Of a stretch of DNA of 25,651 bases, positions 6,950 to 16,784 are shown one piece after another. Each line of letters starts with the position of its first letter. Positions within the stretch are counted from its first letter, which is position 1. Made by a program: the position numbers and the translations under genes. Source of the stretch: JAKPCT01 sp029553165. GTDB lineage: Bacteria; Bacillota; UBA4882; UBA8346. The notes beneath the pieces are model-generated. The model ran no database searches, was not told the DNA's origin, and saw only the letters and a program-made list of their open reading frames with translations. The stretch spans positions 1 to 25,651 of the forward strand of contig DAORZT010000042.1 of assembly GCA_035359995.1 (NCBI GenBank), given 5' to 3'.

Positions 6950-9556
6950 TCAATTACTTTTCATTTTAGCTGGAGTATGGAGTCTAAATCGAGACTTAAT
7001 CTTATCTTGATTTGCAATAACCTTGCGATAGTCATCAGGATGTGTTTGCGAAGAATAAACTTTAAGGGCTTCATCAAAGGCACGCATTGCTAACAGAAGA
7101 TTTTCATTCCGGTCTTTTATTTCAGCCAGCATTCCGTATGCTGTGCCCAGGTTATTTTGAGTCATTGCGTATTCAAAGGGGTATTTTTGAATGTTAAAAA
7201 CAGTCAAAGCCTCTTGCAGTGATTGGGTGGAATTAAGTAAGTTAATTTCTTTATGTTTAAGCGAATATTCCGTCAAATGTTGATAGGCTACGCCTAAATG
7301 ATTAAGAATCAAAGCATATTCAAACGGTTCACTTTCTTTGTTATATAAAGTTAAAGCCTTTTCAAAGAATTGGATTGCTTCGGTGATGTTTTGAGCTCCG
7401 TTTCCAAACGCTGCCAAACTTTGGAGCGTTTTTCCCAGTTTAAAATAGATCCCTGCTGATTGCTTGGAATCATCGGTTAAATAAACGATTGCTTTATCAT
7501 AAGCACGTTTTGCTTTAGTAATGTTAAACTCTTTCTCCTCAATTTGTGCAATTTCCAAATAGACATCCCCGATTTGTTCGTGGGCGCTGGCCAGCTCAAG
7601 GTTTTTATGTTCAATCATGGCTGGATTACTGATGTTAGCCTCGTTAGAATAAATTGTGACCACATTTTGGAACGCTTGGAGCGCCTTGTTGAAGTTGGTC
7701 AAAGCATCTTTAAGCTGCGCAAACTGTTTATAAATAAGCCCTTTATTAAAATTAACGCTGGCTGACAGTTGCGGATCTTTATTCAAAATTAAAGCAGTAT
7801 CGTATGCTTTTAATGCTTTTGTAAGGTTGTTCTCCGGATTTGAAATTTGCGCCATTTGGTAATAGATATCACCAAGATTTTTATGGATCTGTGCGATCTC
7901 CTCCGGATAATTATTCTCGGAGAGAATTGATAACGAATCATTAAATGCTGCAATAGCTTGTGCTAACAGTTTACTCGTATTGTTAGGCTGTATGATGGCT
8001 AATTCTTTTAAAACTAACCCCGTTTCCATTTTTAATATGGCATAGCCGACTGGATTGAGATTTAGCTCAAATAGCTCAGCGGCCTGTTCATACGACTCTA
8101 ATGCAGTTTTTAAATTAGTTTTAGGTTCTTCAATTGTTGCTAAATGAGTATAAGCTTTTCCTAATAACTGATGTGCCTCTGCTGTTTCCTGATCGGTGGA
8201 GAAATTATTTGCAGTTATTGCAGTTTCTAAAGCATCGATGGCATTGGATAAAGTTTCTTTCTCGGTTACATATTTGAATAAAGTAAGATATGTTTTGCCG
8301 AGAGACATTTTAATTTCAGAATAAACCTGCGGTTCGGTTTTATTGGTATAAACCCTTGTCCGTAGGGTTTCTTCAAACACTTCGGTTGCTCGTTTTAAAT
8401 TAAATTCCGGATTATCATACTCCGCAAGCTTAGAATAAATATGTCCCAGTTGGTGATTGATCGAGGCATAACTAAAGGGATAGCGATCAATGGTAAACAC
8501 TTTTAAAGCTTGATGCGAGCTTTCGATTGCTTTATAAAAATATTTTTTATTATTAAATTCTTTTTGGGCTTCAAGAAAGAGTTTCATCAATTTGTAATTA
8601 ATATTTGCATATTCAAATGGATTGTTGGTTATGGTGTAAATTTGGGCAGCTTTCTTGAACGCCCGGAATGCTTTTACAAGGTGCTGCCGGGTAGCTTCAT
8701 ATTTTGCCAGCAACAAATGGAAGCTGCCCAGGTTGTATTGGGCTTGAGCAAATTTGAGAGCGTCTTGCTTACGTTCAAGGTAAACCAGAGCTTGATTGAC
8801 TGCTTCCAGTCCTTTTAACAAATTGTCATACTGATTAATATGACGCGCGTATTTCCGGTAAGAAATACTGAGTGCTAATTCAGCGAGCGCATATTCGTAA
8901 TACTTTTTTTTCTGAAAGAAGATTTTTGCTGCATTTGTCAATAAAGCAATTGATTCAAGTAACAGATTGTGATGTTCATTATCATGATTGAGGTTGGCTA
9001 AATTATAATATGTAATCCCTAAATTATATTTGATTTTAGCAAGCAGTCCATTACGGGATTTATTTGATATTAATGATAAGGCATTTTGCAAACAGCTTTT
9101 AGCGGTCTCAAAATTGTTAGTTTTCTCTTCTAGTTCGGCTAAATTATTAAAACATCTTCCTAATTCATTTAAGATCATTGCTTTTTCAAGTAAATAGTGC
9201 CCGACGGGATAACATTTCAAAGCCAGATTGTAATATTGAATCGCTGATTTTAAATTGGCGATTTTCGTAGCAGGGTTAATTTCTGCGATATCAAAAAAAC
9301 ATTTTCCGTAATTAAAGAGAATATAGGCACGAGTCTTCGGTCTTAATGAGCGGAGATCGAGATTTGATTCATTGAGCAGCTGCAGTGCTTCGTTGATTTT
9401 TCGATCTTTAATTAACCAGCAGATCTGATTAATGAGCGCCTTTTTTTCAGCGACGAATTTGAACCGTTTGCGGAGTTCAATTGCGACAAAAAAGATAATT
9501 GCCACTACAATTACGATTGAACCATTAATTAGACCGATCCACCATGTTGCTTTCAT
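6950..9556 (-). CDS. Membrane-anchored TPR-repeat protein
   Basis: A protein of about 868 aa. An N-terminal helix (about 4-26) followed by RKRF looks like a signal anchor with the bulk inside the cell. The rest is a long row of TPR-type helix pairs in units of about 45-50 residues, longer than the classical 34, with recurrent patterns of the form YA-LG-Y-LA-NL-A-AL. I count roughly fifteen units. TPR arrays act as protein-binding scaffolds, and no catalytic domain is visible. The frame also opens at a TTG at 9568; ATG 9556 is placed at the start of the hydrophobic helix. Its end is 9 bp from the end of the convergent lipoprotein gene. Confidence 0.8.
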   Translation of the reverse strand: MKATWWIGLINGSIVIVVAIIFFVAIELRKRFKFVAEKKALINQICWLIKDRKINEALQLLNESNLDLRSLRPKTRAYILFNYGKCFFDIAEINPATKIANLKSAIQYYNLALKCYPVGHYLLEKAMILNELGRCFNNLAELEEKTNNFETAKSCLQNALSLISNKSRNGLLAKIKYNLGITYYNLANLNHDNEHHNLLLESIALLTNAAKIFFQKKKYYEYALAELALSISYRKYARHINQYDNLLKGLEAVNQALVYLERKQDALKFAQAQYNLGSFHLLLAKYEATRQHLVKAFRAFKKAAQIYTITNNPFEYANINYKLMKLFLEAQKEFNNKKYFYKAIESSHQALKVFTIDRYPFSYASINHQLGHIYSKLAEYDNPEFNLKRATEVFEETLRTRVYTNKTEPQVYSEIKMSLGKTYLTLFKYVTEKETLSNAIDALETAITANNFSTDQETAEAHQLLGKAYTHLATIEEPKTNLKTALESYEQAAELFELNLNPVGYAILKMETGLVLKELAIIQPNNTSKLLAQAIAAFNDSLSILSENNYPEEIAQIHKNLGDIYYQMAQISNPENNLTKALKAYDTALILNKDPQLSASVNFNKGLIYKQFAQLKDALTNFNKALQAFQNVVTIYSNEANISNPAMIEHKNLELASAHEQIGDVYLEIAQIEEKEFNITKAKRAYDKAIVYLTDDSKQSAGIYFKLGKTLQSLAAFGNGAQNITEAIQFFEKALTLYNKESEPFEYALILNHLGVAYQHLTEYSLKHKEINLLNSTQSLQEALTVFNIQKYPFEYAMTQNNLGTAYGMLAEIKDRNENLLLAMRAFDEALKVYSSQTHPDDYRKVIANQDKIKSRFRLHTPAKMKSN

Positions 9557-9655
9557 TACACTTACCAACCTTTATTTTGTCTCTATTTGTATATCGGTAG
9601 AAAGTAGTTACAATTTTAATAGTTTTGCTGGTTGATATGGAAGGATGATAGAAGA

Positions 9656-9680
9656 GGGCTGCTACAAAACGTAACAGCCC
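9656..9680 (-). terminator. Hairpin after SleB-type gene, possible terminator
   Basis: GGGCTG (9656-9661) pairs with CAGCCC (9675-9680), extended by TAC/GTA across one mismatch. On the minus strand it lies just after the hydrolase stop codon, but the following sequence has only a weak T-rich stretch (CTCTTCT). Confidence 0.5.
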
Positions 9681-9691
9681 GGTGTTACTGA

Positions 9692-10813
9692 TTAATATTT
9701 AAAGAAGACATGATCGCCGATGATAGCAGTAACCGGATGGGAGCGTACCCATTGATTGGTGGTCTTTGATGGATTATAGAAACCATTCGCTCCGTTACTT
9801 GGATCCCACCCGGAAAGTGCGGCTTGAATTGCTTGATGAGCACTTGCCGTGGCAGGTAGGTTAATTCGGCCGTCTAAGACCGGACTGTATTGGTAACGTC
9901 CCTGGTCAACTTGGTAAATGATGCCTGAAACAGTATTAGGGTAACGTGGATCGCGTAACCGGTTTAAGATTGTACAAGCTACAGCAACTTGGCCTTCGAA
10001 AGGTTCACCGGAAGACTCCGCGCTAACAAGTCTGGCTAATAAATCGAGATCACTTTGGCTTAAATATAAATTAGAATATGATCCGGAATTACCGGTTGTA
10101 GCGTTAGGAATCACCAGACGCTGTCCGGGATAGAGTGGCTGATTCTGATTAATATTATTAGCCTTACATAAAGAATCCACTGTTATTCCATATTGTTTGG
10201 CAATCAGATATAAAGAATCACCGCTTTTAACCGTATAGTTAGTTCCGGTATTGTTATTTGTGGTACCTGACGTAGGTATTTTTAAAGTTTGGCCAACCAT
10301 AATGGTATTGGAAGTTATTTGGTTGGCTTGTTTTAAAGCTTCAACAGTAACTCCATAACGTTGTGCGATTAGGAAAAGGCTTTCACCTGCTTGGACCCGA
10401 TGGGTTGTCCCAGTGCCAGACGAATTAGTAGCAGTTGGGATGATCAAACGTTGGCCGACCAAAAGCGAATCACTGGTAAGATTGTTGGCGCGCTTCAATT
10501 GATCGATACTAATCCCATACTGTTTGGAGATTAAAAAGAGTGATTCACCAGATTTAACAGTATGGCTGGTTGATGTAGCTGGTGTTGAACCGGTAGTGGT
10601 GATCCGGAGTGCTTGTCCGGGATAAATCATGGACGAACTCAACCCGTTAGACTGTTGCAAGGCGGTTATGGTTGTGCCATACCTTGCAGCAATACTGTAT
10701 AATGAATCACCAGGTTGAACGTAATAGGTTTGTCCCCATGAGATACTACCGAAACTGATTAATATACCAAATAAAACACCATAGATCACCAGTTTGTTCT
10801 TTCTGCACTGCAC
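9692..10813 (-). CDS. Four-LysM SleB/CwlJ-type cell wall hydrolase
   Basis: A 373-aa exported enzyme. A signal peptide (about 1-27, ending SWG) precedes four LysM domains (about 29-72, 84-127, 137-180 and 192-236) joined by Ser/Thr/Gly/Asn-rich linkers. The C-terminal domain (about 250-373) is of the Hydrolase_2/SleB family, with the expected catalytic glutamate E266 in VSAESSGEP, the ILNRL motif and a C-terminal GDHVFFKY. SleB-type enzymes are lytic transglycosylases that cut muramic-delta-lactam cortex in spores, though clostridial LysM fusions may act on vegetative wall. The start is GTG, 8 bases after AAGGAG; an ATG two bases upstream is out of frame. Confidence 0.93.
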   Translation of the reverse strand: MQCRKNKLVIYGVLFGILISFGSISWGQTYYVQPGDSLYSIAARYGTTITALQQSNGLSSSMIYPGQALRITTTGSTPATSTSHTVKSGESLFLISKQYGISIDQLKRANNLTSDSLLVGQRLIIPTATNSSGTGTTHRVQAGESLFLIAQRYGVTVEALKQANQITSNTIMVGQTLKIPTSGTTNNNTGTNYTVKSGDSLYLIAKQYGITVDSLCKANNINQNQPLYPGQRLVIPNATTGNSGSYSNLYLSQSDLDLLARLVSAESSGEPFEGQVAVACTILNRLRDPRYPNTVSGIIYQVDQGRYQYSPVLDGRINLPATASAHQAIQAALSGWDPSNGANGFYNPSKTTNQWVRSHPVTAIIGDHVFFKY

Positions 10814-11119
10814 ATTCTCAGCTCCTTTTTGTCCACGATGTCCGATTGGGCAAAGAGGTTGCTGCGAATATTGTTATGACGAAAGCTGTGTTTGTAATAG
10901 AGATCGTGGCCTTGATTTGTTTAAAAGATAATACCTACAAGTCAGGTGAAGCCAAAGCTGGAATTGTCTTACCAAAGATATCATTGGATTAACAATTCTT
11001 CTAGTAATAGCAAATTCTTTAAGGTCTGGAAGAATCCTTTTGGGAATGGATGGCAGGTCCATAGATGGATGAAGATTACAATGAGGGTGTAGTGGTTGTA
11101 ATAAAGAAAGGATGTAGTC
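10814..11119. other. 306-bp intergenic stretch
   Basis: Between the PBP gene and the SleB-type gene, both on the minus strand. I see no gene with a ribosome binding site, no RNA gene and no clear hairpin terminator; the ribosome binding site of the SleB-type gene lies at its left edge. Confidence 0.5.
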
Positions 11120-13231
11120 TTATGGAACAAAGAAACGCTGTAACCAATCGAAGATCCGGATCTTTGGCTGACACTGATCACAAATCGCAGTGGGTTGTTG
11201 CCCGAAGATAAACTTTCGCTCTGTCGTTTGTCTGCAATGTGGTCCGGGTAAGAGATTAGAAACCCGGCAAACTCTTAATTGAATATGACGGTGTTGGTAA
11301 CAATAATCCATTGGTTCGGTTCCAATTAAAAAGAATTCAGAATAATTAGGACAATCAGGAGTGGCTTTAGCGCCGGTTTCTTTGCAGATCGGAACTTTAA
11401 CGATATTATCTGGGATCGGGAATTCAGTATTTCGGGTGGTAACCCGATTCATAAAATTAGCCCAAATCGGAGCAGCAATTCGATTAGCGGCTCCGGGGAG
11501 CGGACGTTCGTAACGATCACAACCAACAAAGACACAAGTCAGAAGATCCGGGGTATATCCGACAAACCATGCGTCACGGTTGGCTTCAGTGGTTCCGGTT
11601 TTACCGGCGGCGGTTTTTGTAAAATATTTTCCGATATTAGCTGCGGTACCACCTTCTTTAAATACTCCGGTTAAAGCTTGGGTCAGAAGATAACTGACGC
11701 CCGGATTTAAGACGAGTTCACGGTTGGAAATCCGTTGGTAAAGAATCTTGCCGTTATGATCCCTAATTCTTTTAATAGTAGTAGGTTTAAGCCGGTAACC
11801 GCCATTGGCCAGAGGGAGATAAGCGGTTGCTAACTCAAGCGGGGTCACTTCTCCGGAACCTAAAGCCAGTGACAGTTGGCCGGGGAGTTTGGAGGTGATC
11901 CCTAACCGGGTGGCTTCGTGAAGGACCGTTTCAATACCCAGTGATTCTAAAATTTTAACAGCAACAACATTACTTGAAGCCGCCAATGAATCGCGTAATG
12001 ACATTTGACCTGAGGTAAATTCGTTATTGTTATCCAGAGGTCGATAAGCGACAGTTCCAATCAGGTACGTTTTTGGAGTACGGTCAATTTTACTGGCCAG
12101 TGTATATCCTTTACTTAATGCTGTTGCAAAGAGTAGGGGTTTGAAGGCGGATCCGGGCTGTCTTTTGGCTTGAATTGCCCGGTTGAATTGGGACTTATTG
12201 TAATCGGTACCTCCGATTAAGGCGCGGATTTCGCCGGTGTGCGGGTCAAGCGCAATCAGTGCACCTTGTGGTTGTACCAATCCATGGCGGTCATTGGCTA
12301 ACTTCGGTAAACCATTAAGGAATGACTGTTCAGCATGTTTTTGTATATTCAAGTCCAAAGTGGTTTCAATGATTAAGCCGCCGGTATAAATAATTCCAGG
12401 CTCTGCTGTAAAGATGCCGGCAATCTCATCTTGGAGTAAGTCTAAAAAATATGGAGCGGGGCGTCTCCGGGAAGACAAGCCTGATAGATTTAACGGTTGT
12501 TTGGCATAGTTTTGATATTCGGTCTCTGTAATATAACCGCATTCCAACATTCGTTTTAACGTTAATAATAACCGTTTTTGCGCTGCTTCAGGATTGGTGT
12601 AAGGTGAATAAATCCCGGGACCCTTTGGTAAACCGGCTAACAAGGCCATTTCAGCCTGGTTGAGTTCGCCAAGTTCTTTGTTGAAATACGTTTCGGCTGC
12701 AACTTTAACACCATAGGCACCATGGCCAAAATAAATCTGATTTAAATATAATTCTAAGATCTCATCTTTACTTAAGTGTAATTCTAATTTTAAGGCGTAA
12801 AAAAGTTCTTTGAGTTTTCTTTTAAAGGTTCGCTGTTGGGTGAGATAAGTATTTTTTGCAAGTTGTTGAGTGATGGTACTTGCTCCTTGTGCCAAACTGC
12901 GGTTGGCAATATCATACCAGGCTGCTTTTAAAAGTCTTCCGGGATTGATCCCATGGTGTTGATAAAAACGGTGATCTTCAACTGCCAAAAATGCTTTGAT
13001 TAAAAAGTCAGGAATCTCACTGAGATTAGCTTGCCGGCGGTTTTCGCGGTAAAAAGTAGTGATCAGTTGCTGGTTACGGTCATAGATTTCGGTAGTGAGC
13101 GGCATTTCCGGTTTAGGTAGCGGAAGATAAAGCCATACCAAAAATAGGCCCATTATAACCATCATTAATAACAGGCAGAGTACTTTCCAATTAATTATTA
13201 AGGTTGTATTGTTAGATGATACGTTATTCAT
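11120..13231 (-). CDS. Class A penicillin-binding protein (PBP1A-like)
   Basis: A 703-aa bifunctional peptidoglycan synthase. A short cytoplasmic tail and a transmembrane helix (about 15-36) precede a GT51 glycosyltransferase domain with E85 in AVEDHRFYQHHG and QGASTITQQLAKN (about 115-127). The transpeptidase domain carries S361-x-x-K364 (SAFK), SSN at 419-421 and KTG at 544-546. The last ~90 residues are cysteine-rich, including CKETG, DCPNY, GTEPMDYC and CDQCQP, a tail seen in many clostridial class A PBPs. ATG follows AAAGGT. It is probably the first gene of the minus-strand group, divergent from rmuC, and acts outside the membrane. Confidence 0.95.
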   Translation of the reverse strand: MNNVSSNNTTLIINWKVLCLLLMMVIMGLFLVWLYLPLPKPEMPLTTEIYDRNQQLITTFYRENRRQANLSEIPDFLIKAFLAVEDHRFYQHHGINPGRLLKAAWYDIANRSLAQGASTITQQLAKNTYLTQQRTFKRKLKELFYALKLELHLSKDEILELYLNQIYFGHGAYGVKVAAETYFNKELGELNQAEMALLAGLPKGPGIYSPYTNPEAAQKRLLLTLKRMLECGYITETEYQNYAKQPLNLSGLSSRRRPAPYFLDLLQDEIAGIFTAEPGIIYTGGLIIETTLDLNIQKHAEQSFLNGLPKLANDRHGLVQPQGALIALDPHTGEIRALIGGTDYNKSQFNRAIQAKRQPGSAFKPLLFATALSKGYTLASKIDRTPKTYLIGTVAYRPLDNNNEFTSGQMSLRDSLAASSNVVAVKILESLGIETVLHEATRLGITSKLPGQLSLALGSGEVTPLELATAYLPLANGGYRLKPTTIKRIRDHNGKILYQRISNRELVLNPGVSYLLTQALTGVFKEGGTAANIGKYFTKTAAGKTGTTEANRDAWFVGYTPDLLTCVFVGCDRYERPLPGAANRIAAPIWANFMNRVTTRNTEFPIPDNIVKVPICKETGAKATPDCPNYSEFFLIGTEPMDYCYQHRHIQLRVCRVSNLLPGPHCRQTTERKFIFGQQPTAICDQCQPKIRIFDWLQRFFVP

Positions 13232-13381
13232 GAGTTACCTTTCAAAAGAATCCTCTACTTAATAATATGTCCATAATAGGTATTTTTATGAAACAGTAAT
13301 AATTTGATTCTCAAACGAAAATGGAGGGATTAGCAATAGATCCATTGAAACTATAAGGACAAAGATGGGAGGGTATTACAA
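13232..13381. promoter_or_regulatory. Divergent promoter region, PBP and rmuC
   Basis: This 150-bp AT-rich gap must hold the promoters of both divergent genes. The best minus-strand match is TTGAGA, 17 bp, TCATAA, which is weak. No strong match is seen for rmuC. Confidence 0.3.
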
Positions 13382-14566
13382 TTGACAGAGCTTTATTTTG
13401 GAATATTTTTTGTAACGGGATGTATTTGTGGAGCATTGGTGATGCGATTGATTGATAATAAAATTCAACAAAAATTGCAGGATGTCCGGCTTAAGGATCA
13501 GGAGTTGATCATTGGTCAGCTGAAAGAATCATTTGCCACTCTATCATATGAGGCATTATATAGGAATTCACAACAGTTATTGAATGTTGCAAATGAAGTC
13601 CTTAAAAGCCAATCCTATCAACAGGAACAAAATTTAGAAACCAAAAAACAGTTGATCGATCAAAACTTGGAACAGTTAAGTAAAGAACTCACTAAGGTTC
13701 ATAATGTCATTTGCGAGCTGGAAAAGGATCGTGAAAAAAAGTATGGTGAAATCAGTTATCAATTAAAGCAAGTTACCGAACAGACAATTAAACTTCAAGA
13801 GACAACCCAACAATTAAAATCAACTTTAACAAATCCTAAAACCAGGGGTCAGTGGGGAGAACGGATGGCCGAAGATATTTTAAAACTAATTGGCTTTGTT
13901 GAAGGGATTAATTACCGTAAACAACAGTGTTCCAATACTGGAAGCAGGCCTGATTATACATTTTACCTTCCAAAGAATTTGATCCTGAATATGGATGTGA
14001 AATTTCCGCTTGATAACTACCTCAATTATTTGGAGGCTGAAGATTTTAATACAAAGGAATATTATAAACAACAGTTTTTAAAGGATGTCCGAAACCGGAT
14101 TAAAGAGGTTACAGGACGGAATTACATCAGTGCTGAAGAACATACTTTAGATTATGTTTTAATCTTCATTCCCAACGAACAGATCTATAATTTCATTAAT
14201 GAAACCGACCTTACAATAATCGATGAAGGATTAAAAAATAAAGCAATCCTGTGTTCACCCTCAACTTTATATGCATTTTTAGCAGTAATCAGGCAAGCGG
14301 TTGATAACTTTCATTTGGAGCAAGCTACTTCACGAATCTTAGCACTAATGGGTAATTTTTATAAACAGTGGGAGGCATTCTGTTTTACTTTGGAAAAAAT
14401 CGGAAGGAGAATTGAGGATGCCCAAAAAGAATATCTGTTATTGACTTCAGTACGTCGTAATCAACTTGAAAAGACATTAACAATGATTGAAGAGGTGCGT
14501 CAAAACAGTAATATTCCTTTAGAAGATTTTCAAAGTGAGGTAGCAGCAACAAAAATTATTGAGTAA
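13382..14566 (+). CDS. rmuC: RmuC-family DNA recombination protein
   Basis: A 394-aa protein. An N-terminal hydrophobic helix (about 4-22) is followed by a long coiled coil (about 28-140) and the RmuC core (about 148-350), with the hallmark NPKTRGQWGERMAEDIL and the LNMDVKFPLDNYLNYLEA segment, seen here in parts. RmuC limits inversions at short inverted repeats in E. coli and its core resembles a restriction-endonuclease fold; a nuclease activity is predicted rather than shown. The start is TTG after GGGAGGG with a short spacer. It stands alone between divergent and downstream units. Confidence 0.92.
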   Translation: MTELYFGIFFVTGCICGALVMRLIDNKIQQKLQDVRLKDQELIIGQLKESFATLSYEALYRNSQQLLNVANEVLKSQSYQQEQNLETKKQLIDQNLEQLSKELTKVHNVICELEKDREKKYGEISYQLKQVTEQTIKLQETTQQLKSTLTNPKTRGQWGERMAEDILKLIGFVEGINYRKQQCSNTGSRPDYTFYLPKNLILNMDVKFPLDNYLNYLEAEDFNTKEYYKQQFLKDVRNRIKEVTGRNYISAEEHTLDYVLIFIPNEQIYNFINETDLTIIDEGLKNKAILCSPSTLYAFLAVIRQAVDNFHLEQATSRILALMGNFYKQWEAFCFTLEKIGRRIEDAQKEYLLLTSVRRNQLEKTLTMIEEVRQNSNIPLEDFQSEVAATKIIE

Positions 14567-14674
14567 ACCAAAAAATAACACTTAAAGATTCTTTAGATTG
14601 TTGTAGCGGTTGAGCTATGGAAAAAGCAATAAAGAATTAGTACTATTGATCCGATAAACAGTATTAAGCGGAAT

Positions 14675-14704
14675 TTGATGTTTATTCGAAAAATAGAATA
14701 TAGT
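14675..14704 (+). promoter_or_regulatory. Promoter of the cheA operon
   Basis: TTGATG (14675-14680), an 18-bp spacer and TATAGT (14699-14704) form a good sigma-A match. Transcription would start near 14711, leaving a leader of about 20 bases with the GAAGGGAAG ribosome binding site before ATG 14733. Confidence 0.55.
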
Positions 14705-14732
14705 TGGTTTTTTTGAAGGGAAGAATATTTAC

Positions 14733-16718
14733 ATGTCACTTGATAACGGCCTGCCTGTTGAAGAATCTTTAAGTAAGGTTTTTATCGCTGAAACTGTTGA
14801 ACAGTTGGAACGGTTCACCCAAATTCTCTTAATTATTGAGAAGAAGCCTGAAACTATTGCTACAGAGATTCATGAGTTATTCCGGATTGCTCATAATATT
14901 AAAGGATCTTCCGGAATGATTGGGTTGAATGAAATCAAAGAAACGATGCATTCCGTCGAGAATATGTTTGATGCGGTGCGTAATAACCGGCAGGAGTTAA
15001 CAGCCGTAATTATTGACGAGTTACTACAATTTACTGATGAACTTATTTTATATATCCGTAATGGCGATTGGAATCGAAAGTGGAAAGGATCTCGCTGGAA
15101 TAAAATCTTCAACACCAACCCGGAAAAAGATGCAATTGGTGAAAGTAATGCTCAAAATCAACAAGAAGTAGCATTGGTTTTGAATTCGGATGAAAAGAAG
15201 GCGGTCGCTGAGTGGCAGGAAGCCGGTAATTTTGTTTATGGGTTAGATGTCAAATTTATTACCGAAGCCTTAATGAAGTCAGTTTCAGCAATGACCTATA
15301 TTGGTTTTTTACAAAATTGGGGTACCATCTTTAAAACGGCCCCGGCACAGGAGGATTTGGCAAAGGAAGACTATGGCAATCTCAAAATTGTCCTGTTTGC
15401 CGATTCTCAAATTGATCCTGAATCGGAACAAAGCATCTTAAAGTATCCCGTATATGATATCGAACAAGTAACGATGCGGCGCTGGGATTATCATCCGCAG
15501 GAGCCTACCCAGCAGGTAATAGTTGATTCCAAGCTTGATCAGACCGTCAGGGTTGATTCCAATAAAATTGACAAACTGATCAATGATGTCGGTGAGTTAT
15601 TAACGATCAAGGCCGGTTTAACACAGTTAGTCCGGGAACAAAACTATTCAAAAGACAGCTGGAATCAGCTGGCGAAAACAGTTCAACAGCTTGAACAGTT
15701 AGTATCAGATTTTCAAATGGAGATCTTAGATTTACGAATGGTGCCGGTAAACCAGCTTTTTTCACGGTTTCCGAAGATCGTCAGGGATATCTCGAGAAAG
15801 AAGAATAAACCAATCGATATTAATTTCATTGGTGGAGAAACTGAGATCGATAAGCAGATCTCGGAGCGGTTAGTTGATCCTTTGACCCATATAATTCGAA
15901 ATGCGGCTGATCATGGTATTGAACCCCCAGAAGAGCGGATTGCCAAAGGAAAAAGCGAGACCGGAATGATCACCATGAAGGCTTGCCATGAAGGGAACTG
16001 CATCGTTATTAGTGTTATTGATGACGGACATGGGTTAGATGTTGCCAAAATCCGGGAAAAAGCAATTAAGAATAAGTTGATCAATGAAACAGATGAATTA
16101 CGGGAAAATGAGATAATTAAGCTGATTTTTGAACCGGGATTTTCAACAGCAGAAGAGATCAGTGATATATCCGGACGAGGTGTAGGTTTGGATGTTGTTC
16201 AGACGAGTATCAAAGAATTAAAGGGTGAAATTGATATTGAGAGCAGTCCTAACCAAGGGACGACTTTTCATTTAAAAGTACCGTTGACGTTAGCGATCAT
16301 TCAGTCATTTATGGTCAAAGTTGGCGATCAGGTTTTTGGTATTCCGTCGGTGGATGTTGTTGAAAGTCTTTCAATTGAAACCAAGGAAATTAAGACAATA
16401 GGAGAAAATAGTGTCTTTTCTTTACGGAGCGAAGTGGTGCCGCTTGTTGATCTGGCAAATCTGTTTGAATGGCAGGATCTGAATACTGATAATGGTAAAA
16501 TCTCGGTGATAATTGTCAGAAAAGGCCGACATAAGCTGGCTTTAGGAGTCCATGAGCTATTGGGTCAGGAAGAAATAATGATTAAACAGATTAATAAAGC
16601 AATGCCCGAGAACCCGATTATTGCTGGGGCAACCTTACTTGGTAATGGTCAGATTGGACTGGTGCTTAATATCAATCAGATTGTCAAGGAATCCCTGCAT
16701 ATTTCACTGGATGCCTAA
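14733..16718 (+). CDS. cheA: Chemotaxis-type histidine kinase CheA
   Basis: A 661-aa cytoplasmic kinase. The Hpt domain (about 10-115) has phospho-accepting H54 in AHNIKGSSG. A segment (about 155-255) takes the place of the usual CheY-binding P2 domain, and I do not recognise it as a standard P2. The dimerisation region is at about 268-335. The ATPase domain has the N-box HIIRNAADHGIE (386-397), G1 DDGHGLD and G2 GRGVGLDV (481-488). The C-terminal CheW-like coupling domain is at about 525-655. It is first in a cheA-cheW-cheY operon and should phosphorylate the adjacent CheY. No receptor gene is present here. Confidence 0.94.
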   Translation: MSLDNGLPVEESLSKVFIAETVEQLERFTQILLIIEKKPETIATEIHELFRIAHNIKGSSGMIGLNEIKETMHSVENMFDAVRNNRQELTAVIIDELLQFTDELILYIRNGDWNRKWKGSRWNKIFNTNPEKDAIGESNAQNQQEVALVLNSDEKKAVAEWQEAGNFVYGLDVKFITEALMKSVSAMTYIGFLQNWGTIFKTAPAQEDLAKEDYGNLKIVLFADSQIDPESEQSILKYPVYDIEQVTMRRWDYHPQEPTQQVIVDSKLDQTVRVDSNKIDKLINDVGELLTIKAGLTQLVREQNYSKDSWNQLAKTVQQLEQLVSDFQMEILDLRMVPVNQLFSRFPKIVRDISRKKNKPIDINFIGGETEIDKQISERLVDPLTHIIRNAADHGIEPPEERIAKGKSETGMITMKACHEGNCIVISVIDDGHGLDVAKIREKAIKNKLINETDELRENEIIKLIFEPGFSTAEEISDISGRGVGLDVVQTSIKELKGEIDIESSPNQGTTFHLKVPLTLAIIQSFMVKVGDQVFGIPSVDVVESLSIETKEIKTIGENSVFSLRSEVVPLVDLANLFEWQDLNTDNGKISVIIVRKGRHKLALGVHELLGQEEIMIKQINKAMPENPIIAGATLLGNGQIGLVLNINQIVKESLHISLDA

Positions 16719-16784
16719 GTTTAGGACATTAGCTTAATGTTTGTGATTAAATAGCAAGTTTGAACATGACAGGATGGGAGAACA

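Noticed and set aside
10874..11181. Two short minus-strand open frames between the PBP and SleB-type genes
   Set aside because: Neither has a ribosome binding site or recognisable sequence, and one runs into the PBP gene in another frame.
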